A DNA stretch of 64,000 nucleotides from Microlunatus flavus (GTDB taxonomy: Bacteria > Actinomycetota > Actinomycetes > Propionibacteriales > Propionibacteriaceae), in NCBI RefSeq assembly GCF_900110855.1, contig NZ_FOFA01000001.1, positions 248,001 to 312,000 on the forward strand, in the 5' to 3' direction. Position 1 is the stretch's first letter. Each line of letters starts with the position of its first letter. This document shows positions 43,395 to 52,052 of the stretch, in pieces. The notes below the pieces were generated by a model. That model was not told the origin of the DNA. It ran no database searches and saw only the letters and a list, made by a program, of their open reading frames with translations. Both the position numbers and the translations under genes were made by a program.

Positions 43395-44180
43395 TCAGGC
43401 GACCCCGGCGGCGCGGGCCATGTCGACGGCGGGGCCGACGCCCTGCAGCCACGGCTCGCCGTGCCCGGGCAGCACCGCGGGCACGTCGAGCGCGGCCACG
43501 GCCGTGAGGGAGTCCAGGGCCGTCCGGGCGTCGTTCGTGGCCCCGCGCGCGACGACGCGCGGCCCGCGGCGGCCCGTGTAGATGTCGAGGGTGACCAGCG
43601 CGTCGCCCGTGATGACCGCGTCGTGGTCGGGCAGGTGCACGACGTACTCGCCGTCGGTGTGGCCGGGTGCCGGAACCATCTCGGGCCGGGCGGGCAGGTC
43701 GAGCACGCTGCGGCCCTCGAGCAGGTGGTCGGCGGTCAGTCCCGGGACGCTCAGCGCGCCGGCCCGCACCATCGAGCCGAGGACCGGCAGCGCGCGCGGG
43801 TGCGTCAGCGGATAGGCGAACCGCGGCCGTTCGGGCCGGTAGCGGTACGGGTGCCGCAGGATGGGCGCGTCCGCCGCGCCCGCCCAGACCTCGATGCCGT
43901 ACGAGCGCTGCAGGCGGCTCGCGAACCCGACGTGGTCGAAGTGCCCGTGGGTGATGATCAGGCCCTTGACGTCGGACGCGCTGCGCCCGACGTCGGCCAG
44001 GCACTGCCGCACCGCCGCCCACGTCCGCGGGAAGGCGGCGTCGACGAGCGTCACGCCGTCCTCGCCCTCGACGACGTAGCAGTTCGTGTGGCCGTGCGTG
44101 ACGAGGTGGACCCCGGGGACGACGTCTCGGACGGTCCTCGTCGAGTCGGTCGAGGCGGAGGACTGGTCAACGCGCGGCAC
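43395..44180 (-). CDS. MBL-fold metallo-hydrolase
   Basis: A 261-residue metallo-beta-lactamase-fold hydrolase. The zinc motif ITHGHFDHVG (HxHxDH) is followed by the distal His in APGHTDGEYV, the bridging Asp in ITGDAL and the C-terminal His in VLPGHGEPW. It is of the glyoxalase II/lactonase-like type, cytoplasmic, with no signal peptide. It starts with GTG at 44180 with GGAGG before it. It is on the opposite strand to the heptose operon and ends facing it. The substrate is unknown. Confidence 0.88.
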   Translation of the reverse strand: MPRVDQSSASTDSTRTVRDVVPGVHLVTHGHTNCYVVEGEDGVTLVDAAFPRTWAAVRQCLADVGRSASDVKGLIITHGHFDHVGFASRLQRSYGIEVWAGAADAPILRHPYRYRPERPRFAYPLTHPRALPVLGSMVRAGALSVPGLTADHLLEGRSVLDLPARPEMVPAPGHTDGEYVVHLPDHDAVITGDALVTLDIYTGRRGPRVVARGATNDARTALDSLTAVAALDVPAVLPGHGEPWLQGVGPAVDMARAAGVA

Positions 44181-44235
44181 GTCCCCCTCCTACCCCGTCA
44201 CCCTCCCCCTCAACGCACGCCCCCGTGAGCCGCGG

Positions 44236-45189
44236 TCAGCGCGAGGCCACGTCGGCCAGCACCCTGTCCCAGTCCCCCAGGAACCGTCCCAGCCCGTGCC
44301 GCTCGAGCGCGGCCTCGCGCGCGACCAGCCCGGCGGCGCGGGCCGCGTCCGGGTCGGCCAGCAGCCGGTGGGCGGCGGCCACGAGCTCGTCGGGGTCGGG
44401 CGAGATCGCGCCGGCCGCCGGCGGCACGGTGCGCGCGGCGACCGTGGCCTCGAGGACGACCACCGGCAGCCCGAGGAGCATCGACTCGATCAGCGACAGC
44501 CCGAGCGACGTCCAGCGGTTCAGGTGCAGGTACGCGCGCCGCTGCACCAGGGCGTCGCGCAGCTGCGGCGGCTTGAGGTTGCCGCCGTACGCCACCCCGG
44601 GCTGGTCGCCGAGCGCCGCGGGCAGCAGGTCGGCGTCGATCCCGAAGGCGTCGACGGGGGCCGGCGCGAAGCGCGGCAGAAGGTCGGTCCCGGTCACGCG
44701 CCAGCGCCGCACGGGTTCGTTGACCACGAAGGCCAGGCGCGCGAGCGACCCGTCGTAGCGCAGGCCCGGGTCGGCCAGCCCGTGCTCGACCACCGTCGTC
44801 GGCGCCGACCCGGTGTCCCACAGCAGCGCGTTGAGGTGGGTGACGTGCACGACCAGCAGGCCGGCGTCGGCCAGCGGGTGGCGCGTGTTCGGCACCGACT
44901 CCTTGGGCGTGTTGTGCTCCAGGAACAGCGCCGGAACGTCCCGCCCGGGCCGCAGCCCCGTACGGGCCTCGACGGTCGCCGCCTCGTCGGGCCGCTGCAG
45001 GACGACCACGTCGGGCGGGTCGTCGCGCAGCGTCTCCTCGGCGACCTCGCGGGCGCGGGCGGGCGCGTCCGCGCCCAGGCGCGACAGCCCGCCGTGCCCG
45101 TCGACCGCGGGCAGGAACTCGTAGTCGTGCTCCCCGGCGACGAACGCGTCGGTGTAGCCGCCGTGCACGTCGGACAGCAGGATCCTCAC
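44236..45189 (-). CDS. GT-B-type glycosyltransferase
   Basis: A 317-residue protein opening MRILLSDVHGGYTDAFVAGEHDYEFLPAVDGHGG and ending with a GT4-like donor region (YLHLNRWTSLGLSLIESMLLGLPVVVLEATVAA). There the Glu of IESMLLGLPVVV takes the place of the E-x7-E motif. It is about 60-80 residues shorter than most GT4 enzymes, with a compact linker. It is probably another surface-sugar transferase; donor and acceptor unknown. The GTG start is at 45189. It may share a transcript with the SDR gene to the right. Confidence 0.75.
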   Translation of the reverse strand: MRILLSDVHGGYTDAFVAGEHDYEFLPAVDGHGGLSRLGADAPARAREVAEETLRDDPPDVVVLQRPDEAATVEARTGLRPGRDVPALFLEHNTPKESVPNTRHPLADAGLLVVHVTHLNALLWDTGSAPTTVVEHGLADPGLRYDGSLARLAFVVNEPVRRWRVTGTDLLPRFAPAPVDAFGIDADLLPAALGDQPGVAYGGNLKPPQLRDALVQRRAYLHLNRWTSLGLSLIESMLLGLPVVVLEATVAARTVPPAAGAISPDPDELVAAAHRLLADPDAARAAGLVAREAALERHGLGRFLGDWDRVLADVASR

Positions 45190-45241
45190 GAGCGCGCAGC
45201 GTACGGGGCCGCCGGCCCACCCTCCCGGGGACGGGCTCCGC

Positions 45242-46045
45242 TCAGGGCGTGCGCCAGTCGTCGGAGGTCAGGTGCGAGCCGGCCATGGGGCCCATCTGCA
45301 GCATGCCGCCGTCCACCGGCCAGGAGGCCCCGTTGACGTACGAGGCGGCGGGCGAGGCGAGGAACGCCACGACGGCAGCGATCTCCCAGGCGTCGCCGGG
45401 ACGGTTCAGCGGGACGCCGGGCCGGGCGGTCCGCCGCGGGTCCTCGTCGGTCTGACCGGTCATCGGGGTGGCGATCTCGCCGGGGGCCACGCAGTTCGCC
45501 GTGATGCCGAACCGTCCGAGCTCCAGCGCGAACGTCTTCATCAGCCCGCCGAGGCCGTGCTTGGCCGCGTCGTACGCGCCCGAGCCCACGCGGGGCTGGT
45601 GCTCGTGGACGCTCGTGACGGCGATCAGCCGCCCGCCGCGGCCGCCGGCGAGCAGGTGGCGCGCGGCGCGCTGCAAGCAGACGAACGCGCCGTCGAGGTC
45701 GACGGCGACGACGTGGCGCCACTCGTCGAAGCCCATGTCGACGAGCAGGGTCCCGCTGCCCGTGCCGGCGTTGTTCACGAACACGTCGACGCCGCCCAGC
45801 TGCTCGACGAGCGCGTCGACGACGTCGCCGCAGCCCGGCACGTCAGCCGTGTCGAGCCGCTCGACGAACGCCTGCCGGCCGTGGCCGCGCACCTCCTCGG
45901 CGGTGGCCTGGGCCCCCGCCTCGTCGCTGTGCCAGGTGATGCCGACGTCGTGGCCCTGCTCGGCCAGGGCGACCGCGGTCGCCCTGCCGATGCCGGAGTC
46001 GGAGGCGGTGACGATCGCCCGCCGCGTGCGCGTGCCGTTGGTCAT
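45242..46045 (-). CDS. short-chain dehydrogenase/reductase
   Basis: A 267-residue classical SDR close to FabG and glucose 1-dehydrogenase. Cofactor motif VTASDSGIGRA (TGxxxGIG with ASD variant), NNAG, active-site Ser in VTSVHEH and YDAAK (Tyr and Lys present). The C-terminus has SPAASYVNGASWPVDGGMLQMGPM as in sugar dehydrogenases. The second and third Gly of the usual TGG/TGA are replaced by Ala-Ser, a mild oddity. It is likely cytoplasmic. The substrate cannot be inferred. Confidence 0.87.
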   Translation of the reverse strand: MTNGTRTRRAIVTASDSGIGRATAVALAEQGHDVGITWHSDEAGAQATAEEVRGHGRQAFVERLDTADVPGCGDVVDALVEQLGGVDVFVNNAGTGSGTLLVDMGFDEWRHVVAVDLDGAFVCLQRAARHLLAGGRGGRLIAVTSVHEHQPRVGSGAYDAAKHGLGGLMKTFALELGRFGITANCVAPGEIATPMTGQTDEDPRRTARPGVPLNRPGDAWEIAAVVAFLASPAASYVNGASWPVDGGMLQMGPMAGSHLTSDDWRTP

Positions 46046-46126
46046 GCCCGAACCGTTCCCCGTACGGCGTCCGGCAAAACTCCTCGGTCCGGCGTGGGTC
46101 CGTGCGCCGCAGGCAGCCCGGGTCGC

Positions 46127-46948
46127 TCAGGCCGCCGCCGGGACCTCGCGCTCGTCGAGGGAGCCGATCAGGCGGCGGAGCTTGGTCATCAGGCGGGCGA
46201 GGAGACGGGAGACCTGCATCTGGTTGGTCCCGAGCACCCCGGCGATGTCGCTCTGCGAGCGCTCCTCGTAGAAGCGCATGCGCAGGAGCTCACGCTCCGC
46301 CTGCGTCAGCTCGGGCCACACCGACGACACGAGCACCCGTGCCTCGCAGCGGTCGCCCTCGGGGTCGTCCTCGGAGCGGTCCTGCGCGAGCGCGTCGAGC
46401 GAGCTGCAGGTGTAGGCCTGGCTCGCGCTGCGCGCGCGCCGGACCTCGTCCACGCTGGCGCCGAGCGAGGCCGCGAGCTGGCGCTCGGAGGGCTCGCCGC
46501 CGACGGCCTGGGCGATCTCGGGCCAGGAGCGCCACATCTCCGCCGACAGCTCCTGCGTCGGGCGGGGCGGGCGGATGGACCAGCCGTGGTCGCGGAAGTG
46601 CCGCTTGACCAGACCGGTCACGGTCGGGAAGGCGAAGGCCGTGAACGGCCCCTGGTCGGGGTCGAAGCGGGAGCACGCCTCGACCAGGCCGGCGCGGGCG
46701 ATCTGGCGGAGGTCGTCGGCCTCCTCCCCGCGGTCACGGAACCGTCGGGCGACGGCGTCGGCGAGCCAGAGGTGGCTGGTGACGATCTCGTCGACGATCG
46801 CGCGCCCGCGGTCCTCGTCGGCGGCGCGGGACTCACGGAAGAGAGCCAGCGTGTGCGCGGCGAGCTCGGCGCGCTGGTCCTGGTCCGGCGCACGCAGCGC
46901 GGTGGACGCGTCGGCCGAGGCGGCGGGCGAGAGAGTGAGAAGAGGCAT
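46127..46948 (-). CDS. SigB/SigF-family RNA polymerase sigma factor
   Basis: A 273-residue group 3 sigma factor with regions 2, 3 and 4. Region 2 has VTSHLWLADAVARRFRDRGEEADDLRQIARAGLVEACSRFDPDQG and FTAFAFPTVTGLVKRHFRDHGWSIRPPR. Region 4 has LTQAERELLRMRFYEERSQSDIAGVLGTNQMQVSRLLARLMTKLR with a helix-turn-helix. This is the SigF/SigB stress subfamily that reads GTTT-N15-GGGTAT promoters. No anti-sigma or anti-anti-sigma gene lies next to it, which is atypical. The start codon is at 46948. Confidence 0.92.
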   Translation of the reverse strand: MPLLTLSPAASADASTALRAPDQDQRAELAAHTLALFRESRAADEDRGRAIVDEIVTSHLWLADAVARRFRDRGEEADDLRQIARAGLVEACSRFDPDQGPFTAFAFPTVTGLVKRHFRDHGWSIRPPRPTQELSAEMWRSWPEIAQAVGGEPSERQLAASLGASVDEVRRARSASQAYTCSSLDALAQDRSEDDPEGDRCEARVLVSSVWPELTQAERELLRMRFYEERSQSDIAGVLGTNQMQVSRLLARLMTKLRRLIGSLDEREVPAAA

Positions 46949-47046
46949 CAGTGCGCTTCCGTTCGTTGAGAGACGAACGTGGCGCGCTGCTGGCCACGCA
47001 TCGAGTGAAACACGCGACCATCGAGCGAGTCCACCACCCCTGGGTA

Positions 47047-47055
47047 TGTGGACAA
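47047..47055 (-). promoter_or_regulatory. consensus DnaA box in the sigma-factor/MFS intergenic region
   Basis: TGTGGACAA, the exact complement of TTGTCCACA, in the 230-bp divergent gap. Isolated; regulatory role inferred only. Confidence 0.4.
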
Positions 47056-47178
47056 GATCTCAGGCTCTGCTCAGAAACATGGCCTGACAAGGAAAGACGC
47101 CGTTGAGGCGTCAATCCGGGACGCTGACAGCCGCGGGACGACGGGTCCGCGAGGCCGCCGGCACGGCAGAGTGGCGGC

Positions 47179-48381
47179 GTGTCCAGCACGTCGCTCTCCC
47201 CCGACCGGACCGCCACCGCCGCCGGCGTACGCGCGACGTACGCGGCCTTCATCGCGACGGGTTTCGCCTTCGCCAGCTGGGCCTCCGAGATCCCCCAGGT
47301 GCGCGACCACCTGGCCCTGTCGTCGGCCGAGCTGGGCCTGGTGCTGCTGGCCATCGCCGCCGGTTCGGTGATCGCGCTGCCCCTGGCGGGCCCGCTCGTC
47401 GCGCACGTCGGCTCGAAGCGCAGCGTCCAGGCCATGTCGCTGCTGTCCGGCGCCGCCCTCGTCGGCATCGGGCTGGGGTCCCCGTACGGCGTCGTGCCGC
47501 TGGTCGTCGCCCTGTTCTTCCTCGGCTTCGCCCAGGGCGGTTGGGACGTCGCCATGAACGTCCAGGGCGCCGTCGTGGAGCGCCGCCTCGGCCGGGCGAT
47601 CATGCCGCGCTTCCACGCCGGCTTCAGCATCGGCACCGTGGTGGGCGCCCTCAGCGGGGCCGGGCTGGTGGCGCTCGGCGTCCCCGTCACCGCCCACCTC
47701 GTCGCCGCGGGGGTCGTCGTGATGGCGGTCGCCCCGCTCGCCGTGCGGGGCTTCGTCCCCGACACCGAGGAGCGCGCGCACGACGACCCTGCACCACCCC
47801 GCCGCAGCGCGCTCGCCGCCTGGCGGGAGCCGCGCACCCTCCTCGTCGGCCTCTTCGTCCTGGCCTTCGCCTTCGCCGAGGGGACCGGCAACGACTGGAC
47901 CAGCGTCGCCCTCATCGACGGCTACGGCACCTCCCGGGTCGTCGGCATCCTCGGCTTCGCGACCTTCCTCGCGGCCATGACGGTCGGTCGCTGGATCGGC
48001 CCCGGCCTGCTGGACCGGCACGGCCGCGTCGCCGTCACCCGCCTGATGGCCGCGGCCAGCGTGGCCGGGCTGCTGCTGTTCGTCTTCGGCCAGCACCCGG
48101 TGGCGGCCTTCCTCGGCGCCGTCCTGTGGGGCGCGGGCCTCTCGCTCGGCTTCCCCGTCGGGATGAGCGCCGGCGCCGACGAGCCCGCGTACGCCGCCGC
48201 CCGCGTGAGCGTGATCGCCTCGATCGGCTACGTGGCGTTCCTCGGCGGGCCCCCGCTGATCGGCTTCCTCGGCGAGCACGTCGGGGTGCTGAAGGCCCTC
48301 ACCGCGGTCGCGGTGCTGCTGGCCATGGCGACGGCCATCGCCGGCGCCGTCCGGCCGCTGCCGGGCTCCGACGACCGCTGA
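47179..48381 (+). CDS. MFS transporter
   Basis: A 400-residue major facilitator protein with about 12 helices. Helix 1-2 features are FIATGFAFASWASEIPQVRDHL and the A-loop-like GPLVAHVGSKRS. The region GFAQGGWDVAMNVQGAVVERRLGR resembles the FucP/YbjJ branch for sugars or fermentation products. It starts with GTG at 47179 and runs divergent from the sigma factor. No neighbouring catabolic gene reveals the substrate. Confidence 0.87.
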   Translation: MSSTSLSPDRTATAAGVRATYAAFIATGFAFASWASEIPQVRDHLALSSAELGLVLLAIAAGSVIALPLAGPLVAHVGSKRSVQAMSLLSGAALVGIGLGSPYGVVPLVVALFFLGFAQGGWDVAMNVQGAVVERRLGRAIMPRFHAGFSIGTVVGALSGAGLVALGVPVTAHLVAAGVVVMAVAPLAVRGFVPDTEERAHDDPAPPRRSALAAWREPRTLLVGLFVLAFAFAEGTGNDWTSVALIDGYGTSRVVGILGFATFLAAMTVGRWIGPGLLDRHGRVAVTRLMAAASVAGLLLFVFGQHPVAAFLGAVLWGAGLSLGFPVGMSAGADEPAYAAARVSVIASIGYVAFLGGPPLIGFLGEHVGVLKALTAVAVLLAMATAIAGAVRPLPGSDDR

Positions 48382-48460
48382 CGCGCGGGCTCCGGCCGCC
48401 CGCACCAGCCCGGTCGGTCGCGCGCACCCGGTCGCTTGGGGGCTCCTGCACACTTCATCG

Positions 48461-49594
48461 GTGAAGATCGTCTACAACGCGTTCAACGGACGCTACGCGG
48501 ACAGCCCCCGCGCGCTGCACCAGGGCCTGCTCGCGCGCGGCGTCGAGGCCGAGCACGTCTGGCTCCAGGACGAACGCTTCGTGGGCGGCTTCCCGGCCGG
48601 CGTCGCCACCGTCCCGATCGGCACGCCGACGGCCGTCGCCGCGCTGGAGTCGGCCGACGTGCTGATCAGCAACACCCACATCCAGCTCGACCGCTGGCAG
48701 AAGCCCGCCGGTGCCTTCTACCTGCAGACCTGGCACGGGACCCCGCTGAAGCAGATCCACCGGGCGGCGGCCAGCATCCCGCCCGAGGAGATGATGGTCG
48801 AGCTCGACCTCGACATCGCCCGCTGGGACGCCCTGGTCAGCCAGAGCCCGGCCGCCACGGGGCTCCTGCGCACGGCCTTCGGCTACGCCGGCCCCGTCAT
48901 GGAGACCGGCTACCCGCGCAACGACGTGCTCAGCGCCCCCGACGCCGCGCGGCGCCGGGCGGAGCTGCGCGAGGAGCTCGGCATCGGCGACGACGTCACC
49001 GCGGTGCTCTACGCCCCGACCTACCGCGACGACACCGTCGACGAGGCCGACGCCCCCGACGGCCTCGACCTCGAGCAGCTCGTCCGGCGCCTCGGCCCCG
49101 GCCGCACCGTCCTGCTGCGCCAGCACTACTACCTCTACCGCCGCCCGGTGCGGACGGGCCTCGCCGGCCTGGTCGACGTCTCGGACAACCCCGACATCGC
49201 GGACCTCTACCTGGCCGCCGACGCGATGGTCACCGACTACTCCTCGGCGATGTTCGACTTCGCGGTGACGGGCAAGCCGCTGCTGCTGCACCCGTACGAC
49301 CTCGAGCACTACCGCGACCAGCTGCGCGGCTTCACCTTCGACCTCGACACCGAGGGCCCCGGTGAGCTCGTCCTCGACCCCGCGGTCCTGGCCGAGAAGC
49401 TGCTGGCGCTGCCGGCGACCTCGGCGGAGGACGCCGTGCGCTACGCCGCGTTCCGCCGTCGCTGGTGCGGCCTGGACGACGGCCACGCCACCGACCGCGT
49501 CCTCGACCAGCTGCTCGAGCTCATCCTGCCGAGCACGGACGCAGAGCCCGGATCCGTCGATGGCCGCCTTGCGAGCGGCACCAGGTGGGTGTGA
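48461..49594 (+). CDS. CDP-glycerol:glycerophosphotransferase (TagB/TagF family)
   Basis: A 377-residue Glyphos_transf protein. It opens MKIVYNAFNGRYADSPRALHQGL, carries FYLQTWHGTPLKQIHR (catalytic His) and VLYAPTYRDDTVDE. In the donor half, ADAMVTDYSSAMFDFAVTGKPLLLHPYDLEHY shows the DYSS phosphate site. Such enzymes polymerise or prime glycerol-phosphate wall teichoic acids or modify glycans. It has no membrane segment and probably acts at the inner membrane face. GTG start at 48461. It stands alone but fits the surface-glycan theme. Confidence 0.9.
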   Translation: MKIVYNAFNGRYADSPRALHQGLLARGVEAEHVWLQDERFVGGFPAGVATVPIGTPTAVAALESADVLISNTHIQLDRWQKPAGAFYLQTWHGTPLKQIHRAAASIPPEEMMVELDLDIARWDALVSQSPAATGLLRTAFGYAGPVMETGYPRNDVLSAPDAARRRAELREELGIGDDVTAVLYAPTYRDDTVDEADAPDGLDLEQLVRRLGPGRTVLLRQHYYLYRRPVRTGLAGLVDVSDNPDIADLYLAADAMVTDYSSAMFDFAVTGKPLLLHPYDLEHYRDQLRGFTFDLDTEGPGELVLDPAVLAEKLLALPATSAEDAVRYAAFRRRWCGLDDGHATDRVLDQLLELILPSTDAEPGSVDGRLASGTRWV

Positions 49595-49702
49595 TGGTCA
49601 GGCGCCGGCGCGAAGGCAGCCTGGACGGCTGTTGAGCGTCGGCAACGCAGCCAGCGCGCCCGCACGGGGTCGCGCAGCCGGCGGAGATCGACGGTTCCGG
49701 GC

Positions 49703-50707
49703 TCAGCCGGCGGGCCGGTTGCGGTAGCGGCCGACCAGCTCGGGCGCGGCCTGCTGCAGCCGGACCGGCGCGAGCCCGGCGGCCATGAGCTCGAGGTCGT
49801 CGACGACCATGTCGCCGATCTCGAGGAACGCGGCGGGGATGCCGCCGGCGCGGTGGGCGGAGAGCACCACGCCCTCCAGCGAGCGGAAGGGCGAGTCGGC
49901 CGGGACCGGCTCCTCGGGCCACACGTCGCTCGCGGCGAGGAAGCGGCCCGCGGCCACCCGCTCCGCGAGCGCGTCGTAGTCCGTCACCGCGGCGCGGCTG
50001 ACCAGCACCAGCCGGGCACCGTCGGGCAGCAGGTCGAGCTCGCGGGCGCCGAGCAGGTGCTCGCTGTCGCCGGTGACCGTGGCCAGCACGAAGACGAAGC
50101 GGCTGCTGCTCAGGACCTCGTCCAGACCGGCCGGGGTCGCGTCGGCCTCGCGCAGCACGGCGTCGGGGAGCCAGGGGTCGTAGACACGCAAGGTCGGCGC
50201 GAAGGGCGCCAGCAGCGGGCGCAGCGCCCGTCCGAGGTTGCCGTAGCCCACGAGCCCGACGTCGGCGTGGCGCAGCAGCACGGCGTCGGCGTTGCCCTCA
50301 CCCAGGTAGCGCTCGCGGCCCTCGCGGAACGCCCGGTCCTCCCGGCTGATGCCGCGCGCCAGGTCCAGCGCCAGTCCGAGCGCGTGCTCCGCCACGGCCT
50401 GCGCGTACGCCGGCCCGCAGCCCAGCACCCGGATGCTGCGGGCGAAGGCGGTCGGGTAGTCGATGTTCGGGTAGAAGTTCCCCTCGACGTTGACCACGGC
50501 CCGCAGGTCGGGCGCCCGGTCGAGCCGCTCCGTCGGCAGGTCGGGCTGGCCGACGACCGCCCACGCATCGGGCAGCGCGGCGTCGAGACCGTCGGCGCCC
50601 GCGGGCTCGACGACGGTGAAGCGTTCGCGCAGCCGCGCCAGCGTCTCGGGACGGAAGATCCGCTCGACGGGCTGCGGCTGCGGGACGAGGACGACGACGG
50701 GTTTCAC
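49703..50707 (-). CDS. D-2-hydroxyacid dehydrogenase family protein
   Basis: A 334-residue NAD-dependent dehydrogenase. The Rossmann motif is DVGLVGYGNLGRALRPLLAPF, with VYDPWLPDAVL after strand 2. The substrate-binding Arg is in VLVSRAAVTDYDALAERV and the catalytic His in GVVLSAHRAGGIP. I choose the GTG at 50707 because GGGAGG lies 9 nt upstream; the ATG at 50716 lies right next to that site. It may act as a phosphoglycerate-dehydrogenase-like or hydroxypyruvate reductase. The substrate is unknown. Confidence 0.85.
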   Translation of the reverse strand: MKPVVVLVPQPQPVERIFRPETLARLRERFTVVEPAGADGLDAALPDAWAVVGQPDLPTERLDRAPDLRAVVNVEGNFYPNIDYPTAFARSIRVLGCGPAYAQAVAEHALGLALDLARGISREDRAFREGRERYLGEGNADAVLLRHADVGLVGYGNLGRALRPLLAPFAPTLRVYDPWLPDAVLREADATPAGLDEVLSSSRFVFVLATVTGDSEHLLGARELDLLPDGARLVLVSRAAVTDYDALAERVAAGRFLAASDVWPEEPVPADSPFRSLEGVVLSAHRAGGIPAAFLEIGDMVVDDLELMAAGLAPVRLQQAAPELVGRYRNRPAG

Positions 50708-50739
50708 GGCGCCCATCCTCCCGGACCCCAGCTGCCCGC

Positions 50740-50796
50740 CGAGAGGTAGGTTGCCGCGCCCGAACGCCCTCGAAGCGCGCGGCAACCTACCTCTCG
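50740..50796 (-). terminator. 20-bp stem inverted repeat
   Basis: Perfect 20-nt arms (50740-50759 and 50777-50796, inner end GCCGCGC) with a 17-nt loop. It lies between the aldo-keto reductase stop and the hydroxyacid dehydrogenase start. It may be a second terminator or an operator-like element; the arm is richer in A/T (GAGAGGTAGGTTG) than the usual hairpins here. Confidence 0.55.
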
Positions 50797-50822
50797 CCGG
50801 GTGGAGAGGTCAGAGCGCAAGA

Positions 50823-50857
50823 ACGCTCCCCGAGCGTCAGCGGTGCTCGGGGAGCGT
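50823..50857 (-). terminator. hairpin terminator of the aldo-keto reductase gene
   Basis: A perfect 13-bp stem (50823-50835 with 50845-50857, ACGCTCCCCGAGC arm), 9-nt loop, starting six bases after the stop codon. Confidence 0.75.
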
Positions 50858-50862
50858 CGAGC

Positions 50863-51933
50863 TCAGGCGTGGAACGCGTCGCCCGCGGTCTCGGCCTTCT
50901 CGGAGTCGCGGGCGCTGGCCCACAGGTCGACGCCGGACTCGACGGCGAGCTCGTCGATCCGCTTCAGCTCCTTGTCGCTGAAGTCGAGGCGCTGCGTCGC
51001 CGCGACGTTGTCCTCGAGCTGCTGGACGCTGCTGGCGCCGATCAGCGTGCTCGTGACGCGGGAGTCGCGCAGCACCCACGCCAGCGCCATCTGCGCCAGC
51101 GTCTGGCCGCGCTCGGCCGCGATGTCGTTCAGGCCCTTGACGCGCTCGATGACCTCGGGCGTGATCGTCTCGGCCTCGAGGGACTTGCCCTGCGCGGCGC
51201 GGGAGTCGGCCGGGATGCCGTTGAGGTAGCGGTTGGTCAGCAGGCCCTGGGCCAGCGCGGTGAAGGCGATGCAGCCGGCACCGACCTCGTCGAGCGCGTC
51301 GAGCAGGCCGCCCTCGATCCAGCGGTTGAACATCGAGTACGACGGCTGGTGGATCAGCATCGGCGTGCCCAGCTCGCGCAGGATCTTCGCCGCCGCCAGC
51401 GTGCGCTCCGGGGAGTAGGACGAGACGCCGACGTAGAGCGCCTTGCCCGCCCGGACGGCCGCGTCGAGCGCGCCCATCGTCTCCTCCAGCGGCGTGCCGG
51501 GGTCGGGACGGTGGTGGTAGAAGATGTCGACGTAGTCCAGGTTCAGCCGCTTGAGCGACTGGTCGAGGCTCGCCGTCAGGTACTTGCGCGAGCCCAGGTC
51601 GCCGTACGGGCCGGGCCACATGTCCCAGCCGGCCTTGGACGAGATGACGAGCTCGTCGCGGTAGGGCTTGAAGTCCGCCTTGAGGATCCCGCCGGCGTTG
51701 GTCTCCGCAGAGCCGTACGGCGGGCCGTAGTTGTTCGCCAGGTCGAAGTGGTTCACGCCCAGGTCGAAGGCGCGGCGCATGATCGCGCGCTGGGTCTCCA
51801 GCGGCTTGTCGTCGCCGAAGTTGTGCCAGAAGCCGAGCGAGACGGCGGGCAGCTGCAGCCCGCTCACCCCGCAGCGGCGGTAGGGCTGGACGTCGTAACG
51901 GTCCGCGGCGGCGCGGTAGGGCTCGGGAATCAC
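50863..51933 (-). CDS. aldo-keto reductase, L-glyceraldehyde-3-phosphate reductase type
   Basis: A 356-residue AKR of the YghZ/MgrA type. Catalytic residues appear in GVNHFDLANNYGPPYGSAE (Asp and Tyr), SSKAGWDMWPGPYG (Lys) and FYHHRPDPGTPLEE (His). It reduces aldehydes with NADPH. The GTG at 51933 is divergent from the ceb operon, whose operator region lies between them. A half operator CGTTCCCA (51955-51962) sits near its own start, so the sugar regulator may control both. Confidence 0.88.
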   Translation of the reverse strand: MIPEPYRAAADRYDVQPYRRCGVSGLQLPAVSLGFWHNFGDDKPLETQRAIMRRAFDLGVNHFDLANNYGPPYGSAETNAGGILKADFKPYRDELVISSKAGWDMWPGPYGDLGSRKYLTASLDQSLKRLNLDYVDIFYHHRPDPGTPLEETMGALDAAVRAGKALYVGVSSYSPERTLAAAKILRELGTPMLIHQPSYSMFNRWIEGGLLDALDEVGAGCIAFTALAQGLLTNRYLNGIPADSRAAQGKSLEAETITPEVIERVKGLNDIAAERGQTLAQMALAWVLRDSRVTSTLIGASSVQQLEDNVAATQRLDFSDKELKRIDELAVESGVDLWASARDSEKAETAGDAFHA

Positions 51934-51970
51934 GTCCGGCAGTTAACCAAAGACCGTTCCCACCAATCTC

Positions 51971-52000
51971 TTGACACCCCTTCAGCCCGACCTCTACTGT
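51971..52000 (+). promoter_or_regulatory. sigma70-type promoter of the ceb operon
   Basis: -35 TTGACA (51971-51976), 18-bp spacer, -10 TACTGT (51995-52000). A consensus -35 is rare in this GC-rich window. The tandem operators begin 3 bp after the -10, so bound repressor would block initiation. Confidence 0.7.
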
Positions 52001-52002
52001 CC

Positions 52003-52030
52003 TGGGAACGTTCCCATGGGAACGGTCCCA
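52003..52030. promoter_or_regulatory. tandem CebR-type operators
   Basis: TGGGAACGTTCCCA (52003-52016, perfect palindrome) abuts TGGGAACGGTCCCA (52017-52030, one mismatch). Streptomyces CebR binds TGGGAGCGCTCCCA, which differs only in the central positions. The probable repressor is the LacI-family protein at 57051-58058. Confidence 0.8.
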
Positions 52031-52052
52031 GAAGCTCACGAAGGAGTGGCAG

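Noticed and set aside
44190-44214. GTTG-N15-GGGTAG on the minus strand before the metallo-hydrolase gene
   Set aside because: The transcript start would fall inside the Shine-Dalgarno region a few bases from the GTG, and both boxes deviate; too weak.
47042-47047. GGGTAT that could be a SigF-type -10 for the MFS gene
   Set aside because: No GTTT or near match 14-16 bp upstream, and 130 bp to the start codon.
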